Source of the DNA: Kitagawia praeruptora
Lineage: Eukaryota > Streptophyta > Magnoliopsida > Apiales > Apiaceae
Reading direction: 5' to 3'
DNA: 64,000 nucleotides
Assembly (NCBI GenBank): GCA_037693485.1
Contig: CM075347.1
Coordinates: forward strand, 61,414,501-61,478,500
Shown: positions 23,078-34,569 of the stretch, in pieces
Layout: each line of letters begins with the position of its first letter
Position numbering within the stretch: position 1 is the first letter of the stretch
Notes under the pieces: generated by a model
Told to the model about the DNA's origin: nothing
What the model saw: the letters and a program-made list of their open reading frames with translations, nothing else
The model's database searches: none
Translations under genes and position numbers: made by a program

Positions 23078-24317
23078 TGATAGCCTTATAGTTTTGATGA
23101 TCACTCTGTCAGCAAGCTGATAAGCTTGTAACCGAATGTTATAGTTGGCTGTTTGGTTGTGCTCTAACTTTGTTTTGCAGGACTTAATTAAATAGCTGAA
23201 CACCTCATTGTCAGCAAGCTAAGACATTGCAAACATGACATAACAGCAAGCTGTGACGGTGAAAACAGATGATAACAGCAAGCTGCCAGCCACTGTCCAG
23301 AAATATATGTTGAAGATTCCAACGTCCTTGAATCAAGGAATTATTATAAGAAATATTATATAGCAGTTGTCTAATATATATATATGTGTTGTATTATATA
23401 TTAGAGCTCCACTTTCTTTAAAGCTTCTTTCAAAAACAAAATCCCTTAAATCAAGGAACCTTTTGACTAGCTTTTTGAAAGTAACAACTCTAATAATTCT
23501 TGTGCATGTTCAAGGGAATATAGCTGGTGGTGTTTACTTTCTTCAACAAAAACGGTTTGCAAGTTTGAATAACTTGCCTTCATCAAGTTTCAAAGGAAGA
23601 AGCATCAAAATTCAACATGAGGAGCGTATGGGCAAGAGATAAAGAAATTCAAGTTCATCCACCTTGCTATAAATTCGTGTGTGGTTTATGTTCAAAGGAG
23701 ACAAGCAAGAACACACAAAATCAACTCAGTGCCTTCATCAAAATTCTTCCTAAACGAGCTCTAGTAGTATATGCAATATTTATATTTTTAGAGAGTTCTT
23801 AGTTTGAGTTGTAAACACTTTCATTTTGTATTGCTCAAGGTGTAATTGGTGTTGCTGGATAAGTGAGCTTGGAAACAAGGGTTCGGGAACTAGTTTGCTA
23901 GAGAAGATTGTACTCAGGGGTAGTATAGTTCTTAGAGAGCATTTGGTTCAAAGGAGCAGGGGTTTCAGCAAGCTATTATCAGCAACAGGGAGTTAAAGGG
24001 AGATATATTATCTAATCTTGTAATCGGAATTTATAGTGATTAATAATATATTCTCTTACCACGTTGGTAAGGGACTAGGACGTAGACCATAGAGATTAGG
24101 GGTCGAACCTAGCTAAAATTCTTGGTGTTCTTATTTTCCTGCACTGCATTTATTCATGTTAGCTAGCTGACAGACTATTTTTATTGCAATCAGTAAGCTG
24201 TCAGACAGCACTCTAGACTATCTTTGCTTGATATAGTCGAACAACTTGGTAATAATTAAAAATTGGATATAGTTAGTCTAATACACCTATTCACCCCCCC
24301 TCTAGGTGTAGTTTTCA
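23078..24317 (+). repeat. Element E 5' LTR
   Basis: 1240 bp from TGATAGCC to GTTTTCA. Contains CAGCAAGCTG or its CTA form at 23110, 23212, 23244, 23276 and 23966, and a C-rich run just before its end. Reading frames in it are the same in both LTRs and are not taken as genes. Confidence 0.93.
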
Positions 24318-24319
24318 AT

Positions 24320-24331
24320 TGGTATCAGAGC
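24320..24331 (+). other. Element E primer binding site
   Basis: TGGTATCAGAGC, complement of the initiator tRNA-Met end, two bases after the LTR. Confidence 0.92.
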
Positions 24332-24373
24332 TTGGAATACTAATCTTTCTGTAACAGGAAAAGTATCGATGTA

Positions 24374-26320
24374 ATGGCTGACAAATATCCAGAAGGAACT
24401 TCCGATCACCGAGCACCTCTATTGCTTGGTACTGAGAATTACAACTGGTGGAAGAATAGAATGGAGATATATTTATCTAGAGAACCACTTATGCTAAGGG
24501 TCGTTCAAAAGGGGCCATTTGAATTCTTTGACGACAAAGCAAAATTAAAGGATGTTGATGAGCTTACTGATGCGGAGCTTATCAAGTATAGTTACAATGG
24601 AAAGGCCAGGAACTCTCTCATGAATGGCTTATGTTCAACTGAATGTGATAAAATTTCCTCATGCAAGACCGCCAAAGAAATTTTGGATACTTTGGAGTTA
24701 TGCCATGAAGGTTCCAAAGGATTAAAGAAGGTGAAACTAAGCAAGCTAATGAATGAGTTTGGAAACTTCAAACTCAAGGAAGGCGAAACTATTAGAGAGA
24801 GTCAAGCAAGGTTCCAGACAAACATGAATGCACTAAAGCAACTCGGAAAGAACATTCCTCAAGAAGAGATCAATATGAAGATTTTGAGTGCGGTGCCATT
24901 TGTCTTTGAACCAAAGGTGACGGCCTTGGAATCATCACCAATAATTGATACTATGGATCAATTATCTGTGTTTGCTGAATTGGAACAGTTTGAAAACAAA
25001 ATTCTGGAAAGTAAGAAAAGCTCTACTCATGCATCAAATTCTCAAATGAGGAATTTGGCACTTCATACTGATTCTGTCAGCAAGCTGGAATCAGATGATG
25101 AATCTGATGAAGAGCTTGCTCTCATAACAAGGAAGATAAAAAAGATGATGGAACTCAGGAACAAAATGAAACGGGAAAAGAAGTTCTCCAACAACAAAAA
25201 GTTCTCAAGAGAAAGCAATGATCAAACATGTTTTGAGTGTGGCAAGACGGGTCACTTCAAAAGAAATTGTTACAAGCTGAAAAAGAAACCTAATCAGCAA
25301 GCTGCCTTAAGAGACAAAAAGAAATCTAAAGCATTTTTATCATGGAGTGATGATGAGGAATCGGCTTCTGATGATGATTCCAATGATGAAATGATTAATC
25401 TAGCACTTGTTGGAATGGATGAAGAAGATATCTCACAAGAGAATACGGAGGAAGATCTTATTGAAAGTGATGCCTCGAATTCGGAAGATAATGGTAGTGA
25501 GGTAAATTCATTCAACTATGACTTGTCTACTGATGATTTTGTATTAGAAAAATTAACCATGCAGGAACATAGTAGTATGTCAATGGAAGAAGTTTTAGCA
25601 CTAAAAACTGCAAACAGCAAGCTGAAAGAGAAGAATGCTAATCTTAAGAAAGTTGTTTCTGATCTAATGGCTGAAAAAGCCCTGAAAAATTCACATGATG
25701 AGGTTATTGAGCTCAAGGCCAAGATCACTCAATTGGAAGGATTGAATAAAGTCGTAATAAAAAGAAATGATGTTTTGCAAAAGGAAGTCAGCAAGCTGAT
25801 AGCAGAAGTTGAAGTCAAAAATGCATGTATTGAGAAATTTAAACTTGAGGAATCAAGTTCAAAAGAAGAAATTCAGAAAATTGAGAGAATAAAGGAACTG
25901 GAACAGGAAGTGAAGAATCTCCAAAAGGGAATGAGAAAATTTGTTCAAGGAGAGGAAGTACTCAAATCTATGATGAAGCAAGCTAAGGTTCCGTTGAAAA
26001 ATGAAGGACTTGGAAGAGCCTCAACAACTCTCAAATATAATGGAAAGAGTGGAATTCCTTATGACTATGCAATGCCTTGGAAGATCTGTCAAAAATGTCA
26101 AAAGAAGGGTCATCTAGCAAAACATTGCAATGTTCAAGTTGAGCCAGCTTACTGGAATAAACAGAAGACCTATAATAAGCAAGCTGACAGAACCAAGAGA
26201 AGCATAAATCACTCCCCAAAAATGATCCAAAAATGGATCAAGAAGTCCGATTTAAATGTTCTTTATGTTCTATCTACTAACCAGTTTGGACCCAAACAAA
26301 TTTGGGTACCAAAACGTTGA
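24374..26320 (+). CDS. gag: Element E Gag, intact
   Basis: 648 residues, uninterrupted from the ATG at 24374 to TGA at 26318-26320. It packages the element's RNA in cytoplasmic virus-like particles. The N-terminal capsid region includes NYNWWKNRMEIYL (UBN2/gag-polypeptide type). A zinc knuckle CFECGKTGHFKRNC lies at 25229-25270, then acidic stretches, a long coiled coil around residues 395-545, a second zinc knuckle CQKCQKKGHLAKHC at 26087-26128, and a final GPKQIWVPK. Pol follows in the -1 frame. Four CAGCAAGCTG motifs lie in it, in two different reading phases. Two knuckles and a long coiled coil are unusual for ordinary Copia Gag and fit the Sirevirus group. Confidence 0.92.
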   Translation: MADKYPEGTSDHRAPLLLGTENYNWWKNRMEIYLSREPLMLRVVQKGPFEFFDDKAKLKDVDELTDAELIKYSYNGKARNSLMNGLCSTECDKISSCKTAKEILDTLELCHEGSKGLKKVKLSKLMNEFGNFKLKEGETIRESQARFQTNMNALKQLGKNIPQEEINMKILSAVPFVFEPKVTALESSPIIDTMDQLSVFAELEQFENKILESKKSSTHASNSQMRNLALHTDSVSKLESDDESDEELALITRKIKKMMELRNKMKREKKFSNNKKFSRESNDQTCFECGKTGHFKRNCYKLKKKPNQQAALRDKKKSKAFLSWSDDEESASDDDSNDEMINLALVGMDEEDISQENTEEDLIESDASNSEDNGSEVNSFNYDLSTDDFVLEKLTMQEHSSMSMEEVLALKTANSKLKEKNANLKKVVSDLMAEKALKNSHDEVIELKAKITQLEGLNKVVIKRNDVLQKEVSKLIAEVEVKNACIEKFKLEESSSKEEIQKIERIKELEQEVKNLQKGMRKFVQGEEVLKSMMKQAKVPLKNEGLGRASTTLKYNGKSGIPYDYAMPWKICQKCQKKGHLAKHCNVQVEPAYWNKQKTYNKQADRTKRSINHSPKMIQKWIKKSDLNVLYVLSTNQFGPKQIWVPKR

Positions 26321-26343
26321 GATGTGTTTTATGTGTTTTGTAG

Positions 26344-29300
26344 GTATGTCTAGTAGCAAGAATGAAATCAAAGGAATGGATTTTGGATAGCGGATGTACT
26401 AGACATATGTGCGGAGATGAGTCTCAATTTCTCAATCTCAAAAAGAAAAAGTATGGAAGAGTCACAATTGGTGATAGCAAAACTCTTCAAATTTGTGGTA
26501 AAGGCAAAATTGGTAATGATTCTATCTCAATTGATAAAGTTCAATTTGTTCAAGGTTTAAAGTACAACTTACTTAGTATAAGTCAGCTGTATGATGATGG
26601 ACATAGTGTAGCTTTTGATAAAAATAAATGTATTATCAATATTGGCACTAACAAAGTCCCCCTAGTTGCTAGAAGGGAAGGAAATATATATATATTTTAG
26701 ATTTTGAGATGCAGGAAGCAGCTTGCTGTCTAGCTGCAATTGATAGATCTCCTGAACTTTGGCATAGAAGACTCGGACATGCTCATATGGATTTACTTAG
26801 CAAGCTATCTGCAAAGAAGCTAGTTAGAGGATTACCAAAATTGAAGTATGTCAAGATGGAAACTTGTGCATCATGTCAATTAGGCAAGCAAATCAGGACT
26901 CCACATAAATCAAAGAATATGGTATCATCTTTTAAACCCTTGGAACTTCTACATTTAGACTTATTTGGTCCGGAAGCATATAAAAGCATTGGAGGTAAAC
27001 AATATTGTTTTGTTATCGTGGATGATTATTCTAGATATACTTGGGTATTATTTTTGCGTACTAAAGATTGTGCTTTCAATGAGTTTGAGAAGTTAATTAA
27101 GTTACTTGAGAACAAGCTTGATACAAGACTTGTAAGTATAAGAAGTGATCGAGGTGGTGAATTTCAAAAGGACTTTGTTACTTACTGTGAGGAAAGAGGA
27201 ATATCTCATGAATTCTCTTCCCCAAGAACTCCACAGCAAAATGGAGTAGTAGAGAGAAAGAACAGATCATTACAAGAAACAGCAAGGACATTGCTGCAAG
27301 AGAGCAAGCTGCCAAGAAATTTTTGGGCAGAAGCTGTCAACACAGCAAGCTATGTGCTTAATCGAGTACTAATCAGACCTATCCTCAATAAAACTCCTTA
27401 TGAACTACTGAAGAATAAGAAGCCAAACATCTCCTATTTCAAAGTCTTTGGATCAAGGTGCTTTGTACTCAAATCTATTGATCGTGATGGTAAATTCGAT
27501 GCTAAATCATATGAAGCAATTTTCTTGGGTTATTCTTCAACAAGTAGAACTTATAGAGTATACAATCTTTCTAAACGTATTATTGAAGAATCTATAGATG
27601 TTTCCTTTCAAGAAACTAATGTTGATCTGTCAAGAGATGAGGAAGATAATGCAGGTACAGGTGATGCCAGCAAGCTGACAACGAAAAATACAGTGTCTCA
27701 GCAAGCTGACAGTCAAGTTGAGACAAATCCAGTAGCAGATCAGCAAACTGATACATCTTCACCAGTTGATGAATCAACTGAAAAGCTGCCAAATCTTACC
27801 TTAGAAGATTCTAGAAATCAAAGATCTTCAGAAAAGATGCCTATCTATGAGGGTGGAGAAGCTTCACCACCTAACAAGAAGATTAGGATATCCGAAGAGG
27901 TCATAGTTCCACATTCTTTACCAAAAGCAACAAGGACAACTAAGAATCATCCTCAAGAGCTAATTATTGGAGACAAAACAGACGGAATGATGACAAGAAG
28001 AGGTCTAGTCAATTTTTGTGCATTTTCCGCATTTCTAGCTCAAGAAGAACCAAAGAATGTCAAAGAAGCATTACAAGACGAAAGTTGGATCATGGCTATG
28101 CAAGAGGAACTTAACTAATTCGAACGATGTGATGTTTGGGAACTTGTAGAACCATCAAAGGATGTTTCAATCATTGGAACAAAATGGGTTTTCAAAAATA
28201 AAGTTGATGAATCCGGTACGATTACTCGAAACAAAGCGAGACTTGTTGCACAAGGTTATAATCAACAAGAGGGTATCGACTTCGATCAAACGTTTGCACC
28301 GGTTGCAAGGCTAGAATCAATAAGAATGCTTCTCTCATTTGCATGTTACAAGAAATTCAAACTACATCAAATGGATGTGAAGAGTGCGTTCCTAAATGGC
28401 TACATAAAAGAAGAAGTTTATGTCAAGCAACCTCCCGGATTTGAAGATGCAAAATTTCCTAACCATGTCTTCAAGCTTAAAAAGGCACTATATGGACTAC
28501 GACAAGCTCCTAGATCATGGTATGAAAGGTTAAGTAAGTTTTTAATCAAGAATGGATTCACTAGAGGTAAAATCGATCCCACATTATTTACTAAGCATGA
28601 CAATTCAGATATTTTAGTTGTTCAAATATATGTGGATGATATTATTTTTGGATCTACTAATGATTCTTTGTGTAAAAGGTTTTCTAAGTGTATGCATAGT
28701 GAATTCGATATGAGCATGATGGGAGAACTCAATTATTTCTTGGGTCTCCAAATCAAGCAAACAGGAGAAGGAATATATGTACATCAATCCAAATATGTAA
28801 AAAATCTACTGAAGAAATTTGGATATGAAAACATCAAGTCAAAATCAACACCTATGAATCCTGTCAGCAAGCTGACAGCAGATGAAAATGGTAAAGATGT
28901 TGATATTCGAAAATATAGAGGTATGATTGGTAGTTTATTATATTTAACAGCCTCAAGACCAGATATTATGTATAGTGTATGTGTTTGTGCAAGATTTCAG
29001 GCGAATCCAAAAGAGTCTCACTTACAAGCCATTAAAAGAATTTTTAAATATTTAAGTGGCACGATTACACTTGGTTTATTTTATCCCATCACAAAAACAT
29101 TTGATCTTGTTGGGTATAGTGATGCAGATTATGCAGGTAGTCAAACTGATCGGAAAAGCACTAGTGGTGTTGGTGCATTTTTGGGACATAGCTTAGTCTC
29201 GTGGTAAAGTAAGAAACAATCATAGGTTGCATTATCTACGGCCGAAGGAGAATACATAGCGGCGGGAAGTTGTTGTTCTCAAATATTATGGATGATTCAA

Positions 29301-29570
29301 ACACTTCGGGATTTTGGGATTAAATGTGAAAAAGTTCCAATCTATTGTGATAATACTAGCGCTATCAACATTTCGAAAAATCCGGTGAATCACTCAAGAA
29401 CGAAGCACATTGATGTTCGACATCATTTTTTAAGAGACAATGTTACCAAAGGCAAAATAGAACTGATATTTGTTCCAACTGAATATCAGTTAGCCGACAT
29501 CTTCACTAAGCCCTTAGCCGAAGAAAGATTTTCTGTCATTAGAAGGGAGATTGGAATGTGCAATATCTAG
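26344..29570 (+). pseudogene. pol: Element E pol: protease, integrase, RT, RNase H (broken)
   Basis: Protease WILDSGCTRHMCG near 26380. Integrase with WHRRLGH...CASC zinc motif (26760-26885), then DLFGP, RSDRGGEF and PQQNGVVERKN. RT with YVDDIIFGS near 28630. RNase H through LADIFTKPL at 29490-29516. Breaks: a frame change at the (TA)n run near 26690-26700, TAA at 28116-28118, TAA at 29205-29207 and TAG at 29223-29225. Everything after 26709 is otherwise one frame to the stop at 29568-29570. With only about 1 percent LTR divergence, several defects may date from before insertion, which would mean it was copied in trans. Confidence 0.88.
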
Positions 29571-30457
29571 TTAGCAATCTGAGATCAACAAAAAGAATGC
29601 TGGTAGCAAGCTGACATCAACAAAACGGGTACTATCAGCTTACTACTATATGTCCTTATATTTGTTTGCATCATACTTGATAATGTGCTCAATCACTCTA
29701 TTTATCTGATTTAATTGTTATATATTGTGGTACTAACAAGATTCCTCTAGCATATAGATGGGATAAATATATGTATATATACATTATATTGTGCAGGAAA
29801 CAAAAAAAAAATGGAACACTACTATGGTTGATTGATTGGTGAAATGGGATGAAGTCACATTCATCATCATTTGGAATGTATATTGTCTAATCAGCAACCT
29901 ACTTTGCACATGAATAACCTGAAAATATGTATTCAGCAAGCTGGTTTGATTTATCTACTATATATATACAACCATCCTACTATTTGTTAAATTATTTACT
30001 GCATGTTTTGTGCTTACATGCTCATCTTGTTAACCCCTTTTCTGATGATGTCATAGGGGGAGAAGAATATGAATACATGTGATAAAAGGGCTATAATGTT
30101 ATATTAGATAACACGTTTGGGATTTATCAACGAGTGTTTTATGCAGGGATGATTCGTGTGTATATCCTATTGCATACGATGATATATGTTAACCTGCTTA
30201 CATGACTATATGTTGAGATATTTTGTTAATCAGGGGGAGCATTATTTTAGGGGGAGCAACATAGTCTCTCCGATGCATTCTAGTATGTCATCATCAAAAA
30301 AGGGGAGATTGTTAGCTTGATATTTTGATGATGAATACAAATGTTGTTTGTGAATATTTCATGCGTTATTATCTAATCTTGTTTTACAGGAAGCATGGAT
30401 TTAGGGGGAGTTTTACTCTCCTATAAATTATTGAGTAATCATCAAAAAGGGGGAGAT
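29571..30457 (+). other. Element E 3' non-coding region with multiple polypurine tracts
   Basis: At least six G-rich purine runs: about 30055-30063, 30232-30239, 30249-30255, 30296-30307, 30413-30420 and the one at the LTR, 30444-30457. A near-copy of the tract-LTR junction lies at 30290-30332. No reading frame was found. Confidence 0.75.
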
Positions 30458-30481
30458 TGATAGCCTTATAGTTTTGATGAT
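30438..30481 (+). other. Inverted repeat spanning E's polypurine tract and LTR start
   Basis: ATCATCAAAA (30438-30447) and TTTTGATGAT (30472-30481) are perfect 10-base inverted arms. The 24-base loop holds the purine tract and the first bases of U3 (LTR start 30458). The same arms recur at 30290-30299 and 30323-30332 around a second purine tract. Confidence 0.8.
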
Positions 30482-31700
30482 CACTTTGTCAGCAAGCTGA
30501 TAAGCTTGTAAACGAATGTTATAGTTGGCTGTTTGGTTATGCTCTAACTTTGTTTTGCAGGACTTAATTAAATAGCTGAACACCTCATTGTCAGCAAGCT
30601 AAGACATTGCAAACATGACATAACAACAAGCTGTGACGGTGAAAACAGATGATAACAGCAAGCTGCCAGCCACTGTCCAGAAATATATGTTGAAGATTCC
30701 AACGTCCTTGAATCAAGGAATTATTATAAGAAATATTATATAGCAGTTGTCTAATATATATATATGTGTTGTATTATATATTAGAGCTCCACTTTCTTTA
30801 AAGCTTCTTTCAAAAACAAAATCCCTTAAATCAAGGAACCTTTTGACTAGCTTTTTGAAAGTAACAACTCTAATAATTCTTGTGCATGTTCAAGGGAATA
30901 TAGCTGGTGGTGTTTACTTTCTTCAACAAAAACGGTTTGCAAATTTGAATAACTTGCCTTCATCAAGTTTCAAAGGAAGAAGCATCAAAATTCAACATGA
31001 GGAGCATATGGGCAAGAGATAAAGAAATTCAAGTTCATCCACCTTGCTATAAATTCGTGTGTGGTTTATTATGTTCAAAGGAGACAAGCAAGAACAAACA
31101 AAATCAACTCAGTGCCTTCATCAAAATTCTTCCTAAACGAGCCCTAGTAGTATATGCAATATTTATATTTTTAGAGAGTTCTTAGTTTGAGTTGTAAACA
31201 CTTTCATTTTGTATTGCTCAAGGTGTAATTGGTGTTGCTGGATAAGTGAGCTTGGAAACAAGGGTTCGGGAACTAGTTTGCTAGAGAAGATTGTACTCAG
31301 GGGTAGTATAGTTCTTAGAGAGCATTTGGTTCAAAGGAGCAGGGGTTTCAGCAAGCTACTATCAGCAACAGGGAGTTAAAGGGAGATATATTATCTAATC
31401 TTGTAATCGGAATTTATAGTGATTAATAATATATTCTCTTACCACGTTGGTAAGGGACTAGGACGTAGACCACAGAGATTAGGGGTCGAACCTAGCTAAA
31501 ATCCTTGGTGTTCTTATTTTCCTGCACTGCATTTATTCATGTTAGCTAGCTGACAGACTATTTTTATTGCAATCAGTAAGCTGTCAGACAGCACTCTAGA
31601 CTATCTTTGCTTGATATAGTCGAACAACTTGGTAATAATTAAAAATTGGATATAGTTAGTCTAATACACCTATTCACCCCCCCTCTAGGTGTAGTTTTCA
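30458..31700 (+). repeat. Element E 3' LTR
   Basis: 1243 bp, same ends as the 5' LTR and about 99 percent identical by eye. One motif copy (30624-30633) has changed to CAACAAGCTG. Confidence 0.93.
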
Positions 31701-32021
31701 GTATCCATGTTCTATAAGGATACAACCTCACTTCCTTAGTTGTTAACTTTTGAGAAGTCAAGTTTTTCATACATTGTAAGTCATATCTCTCTGAGAAAAA
31801 CTGAAGCTCAGAATACTATCATTTGTATTCACAGATTGTAGCAACCTTTATCTAATACAATATTAGATTAAAGTGATATCGTGTCTTGTGTTGCTTTTAT
31901 CCGCACTCATATCTTTGCACACACAAACACCTATCTTGCTACATAGACTCAAGAACAAGAAAAGTTCAAGAATCCATTCACCCCCCCCTCTGTATTCTTT
32001 TACTGTATTCAATACTCAACA
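31701..32021 (+). repeat. Element F 5' LTR, second part
   Basis: Resumes with the second GTATC copy and matches 45097-45417 of the 3' LTR, ending TACTCAACA. It includes a poly-C run before TCTGTATTC. Confidence 0.9.
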
Positions 32022-32023
32022 AG

Positions 32024-32034
32024 TGGTATCAGAG
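32024..32034 (+). other. Element F primer binding site
   Basis: TGGTATCAGAG, initiator tRNA-Met type, two bases after the LTR. Confidence 0.9.
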
Positions 32035-32066
32035 TAGGCTATTTATTCAAAAACAGAAAAACAATC

Positions 32067-34569
32067 ATGAGTTCGAATACACCAAAGACTACAGGAACGG
32101 TGAAAGTCCCTAAGTTTGACAAAGAGAATTACAACCTCTGGATGATAAAAATGATGTTGTTCATCAAAGCCTCTCATCCTTTGTATCCTAAGATTCTCAA
32201 GAATGGTCCCTTTGTTCCACAACAAGAAATACCTGAGAAGACTGTTGGAACCACAACTGTTCCAAGATCTTATGTGGCCAAGAAACCATCCAAATTGACA
32301 GAATCAGAAAAGGAGAAGGTTGCCCTTGACAGTCATCTCATGTTGCTGATTATAGATTCCATGGACATGTCAATGTTTGCAAACATTGCATCATGCACAT
32401 CTACCAAAGAAATGTGGGATCACATTGAGGTGTTATGTGAAGGAACTGATGAGGTCAGTGAAAACAAGAAATAGATACTGGTCACACAATATGAAGCTTA
32501 CATGGCACAACCCAAGGAAAGCATCACTGAGATGTTTGAGAGATTTCACAAGCTAGTTACTGAGTTGCTAATGAATGGCAAGGTTTACAGCACCAAAAAA
32601 TTGAACATGAAGTTTCTGCTATCTTCACCAAATCATCTAGAGCAAAGGGTCATTTCTCTAAGGAAAAGAGATTGAACAAAGTTACATATGATGTGCTCTA
32701 TGGGGTTTTAAAAACTCATGAGCTTGAGTTGCTTCAGAAAAGGGCTATCCAAGCCAACCAAGGCAGAATAATAAACACATCATGTGCCTTGATTGTCAAC
32801 AAATCTATTCAAGACCTAGAAGCATCTACAAGCCAACTGAGGATAGAGGAGATAGTAGATGATTAAGAAAATGAAGCTGAGGCTAGTGAACCTGTTGAGG
32901 AGAAGGAGAAAGAAGAGTTTTACACTCTTGAAGAACTAGATGGGATGGAAAACACTTCATATGCTTTTATGGCCAGAAAATTTCCTAACATCAGATTTAA
33001 GAGGAACCAACCCTTCAAACCTAAAACCCAAATCCATTCATTCAACAAGAGCAAGGCACCTGTGAAAGCAAACAAGAACAAATTTAAAACCAGCTATGTG
33101 GATAGGTCATCAGTAAGGTGTTATAGATGCAATGACCTAGGGCATTTTTCCAGTGAATGCAAGAAGCCTAAAAAGAAGGATAAAGAGTTTCTAGAGCTTG
33201 AAGCTAAGTATGAGGCCCTTCTGAAAAAGCAAACACAAGGTAAGGCCTACATAGCTGAAGAGAAGTGTTGGGATGATTCTGATAGTGATGGAGAGGAACA
33301 AGAATTTTGCAACTATGCCTTGATGGCCAATTCCAAGGATGACACATCTCCATCAGACTCTCAGGTACCATCTCTCACTACTATAGACATGTCTGTTTCT
33401 GAGTATAAATGCATGATTGAACAACTATCTGTGGAAATGTTTAATATTCATACTAGTATGACTGCTGCTAATGAGGAGATTGCTAAACTGCCTACTAGAA
33501 ATGAAATGTTAATAAAAAAGAATGAGAAACTTGAGCTAACTGCTATGCAAGTAGAAAACCTTAAGAAAGAAGTTGAATATTTACAGAATAAGGTTTTATG
33601 TGCTAGTCAAGTGGAAAAGGCTCTTAGGGATGAATTAGCTGTAAATGAATTCAAACTGAAAACGTTTAAGAAATCATCTGGTCTAGTGCAATCCTACTGT
33701 GAGAAAATTCAAGCAAAACCCAAGACTGCTATTGGACTTGACTATGGCACTCTTAACCAGAGAAAAGGCTATGCTGTCATTGAAGACGACACTGCTGTTC
33801 AAGAGGAAGTCCCTCACATCTTGAAAAAGACTGAGACTCCTATTTTTAAACATCCAACACTTGAAATTGATGAGGAAGCCTTACTCATCAAGCAAATGTT
33901 GAATGATGAGGATGAGGCACAGTCCAGTGAACAACAGGCATCCTCCAAGAGTAAGAGTGTCAAAGCCAAAGCCAAGGAACCAGTAGGTAATAGACCTAAG
34001 ATTGAAAAGTTTGTGAAATTCGTTTCAGCTGGAAATCATGAATCTAAAAAGAAAGTGACTAAGAAGAAACAGAACAGAAATGGCAAGTTAGGGATTAACA
34101 AAGATAACAACTATGCTTATATGCCTAATGCCCCTAGGAAAACTTGTCAGAACTATTTCAGTACCAATCATCTAACTGATGCATGCAAGAAACCTGTTGG
34201 TAGTGTGCCCAAACCTTTCTATGATTGTTCTGTGCCTCTAAGACATAGAGATACACCATTTTATGATAAATTTGACTGTATGCCATGCAATATGAATGTT
34301 ATGACTAGTTGTTTCAATTTGAGAAGGCCATTCATTGATGGTTGTATCAGTCACAATTCTCACACACACACTACACAAGGTCAAAGTCTTCAAGTCCTCC
34401 TAAAGCTAGGAAGGTACCTTTGTCACCTAAGTCTGAGACCTCAGGCTCTAAGACTTCTAACAGTGACAAGAAGACTAACACCAAGAAAGTTGATAAGCAT
34501 GTTGTTTATGATAAAACTGTTTCTAAGTCACATGGACCCAAACTTGTTTGGGTACCAAAGGAGAAGTAA
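32067..34569 (+). pseudogene. gag: Element F gag (broken)
   Basis: Starts MSSNTPKTTG at the ATG 32067, with the capsid-type segment NYNLWMIKMMLFI. Zinc knuckle CYRCNDLGHFSSEC is at 33119-33160. A second, decayed knuckle near 34147 reads CQNYFSTNHLTDAC, with the second cysteine replaced by tyrosine. A coiled coil lies between them and the end is GPKLVWVPKEK. Breaks: TAG 32472-32474, a frameshift near 32660, TAA 32864-32866, and a frameshift near 34340 in a CA-rich run. The layout of two knuckles, coiled coil and WVPK end is the same as in E's Gag, so the two are related although the sequences differ widely. Confidence 0.88.

Larger units (their letters stand above)
23110..31358. repeat. Dispersed near-palindrome CAGCAAGCTG throughout element E
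   Basis: Exact copies start at 23110, 23244, 23276, 25078, 25295, 25615, 25789, 26719 (inverted), 27668, 27699, 28865, 29934, 30490 and 30656. CAGCAAGCTA copies are at 23212, 23966, 27343, 30592 and 31349, and AGCAAGCTG at 26178, 27303 and 29605. The longest form, at 28861-28878, is an 18-base palindrome with an AA centre. I did not find the motif in F, D, H, A or B. Confidence 0.9.
23078..31700 (+). mobile_element. Element E: young Sirevirus-like Copia retrotransposon inserted in F's 5' LTR
   Basis: 8623 bp, flanked by GTATC at 23073-23077 and 31701-31705. LTRs 23078-24317 and 30458-31700 differ by about a dozen substitutions and one 3-base indel by eye (roughly 1 percent), so the insertion is recent. 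Order: LTR, initiator-Met primer site, intact gag, protease-integrase-RT-RNase H with breaks, a 3' non-coding region with several polypurine tracts, LTR. Placement in the Sirevirus group rests on the CATCAAAAAGGGGGAGATTG tract and the gag style. Confidence 0.93.

Noticed and set aside
23367..23802. Frames in E's 5' LTR, repeated at 30747-31185
   Set aside because: Identical only because the LTRs are duplicates; no domain, and they cross the likely promoter and leader.
26306..26343. A true spliceosomal intron of 38 bases at E's gag-pol joint
   Set aside because: Too short for plant splicing as known; kept only as part of the -1 frame observation.
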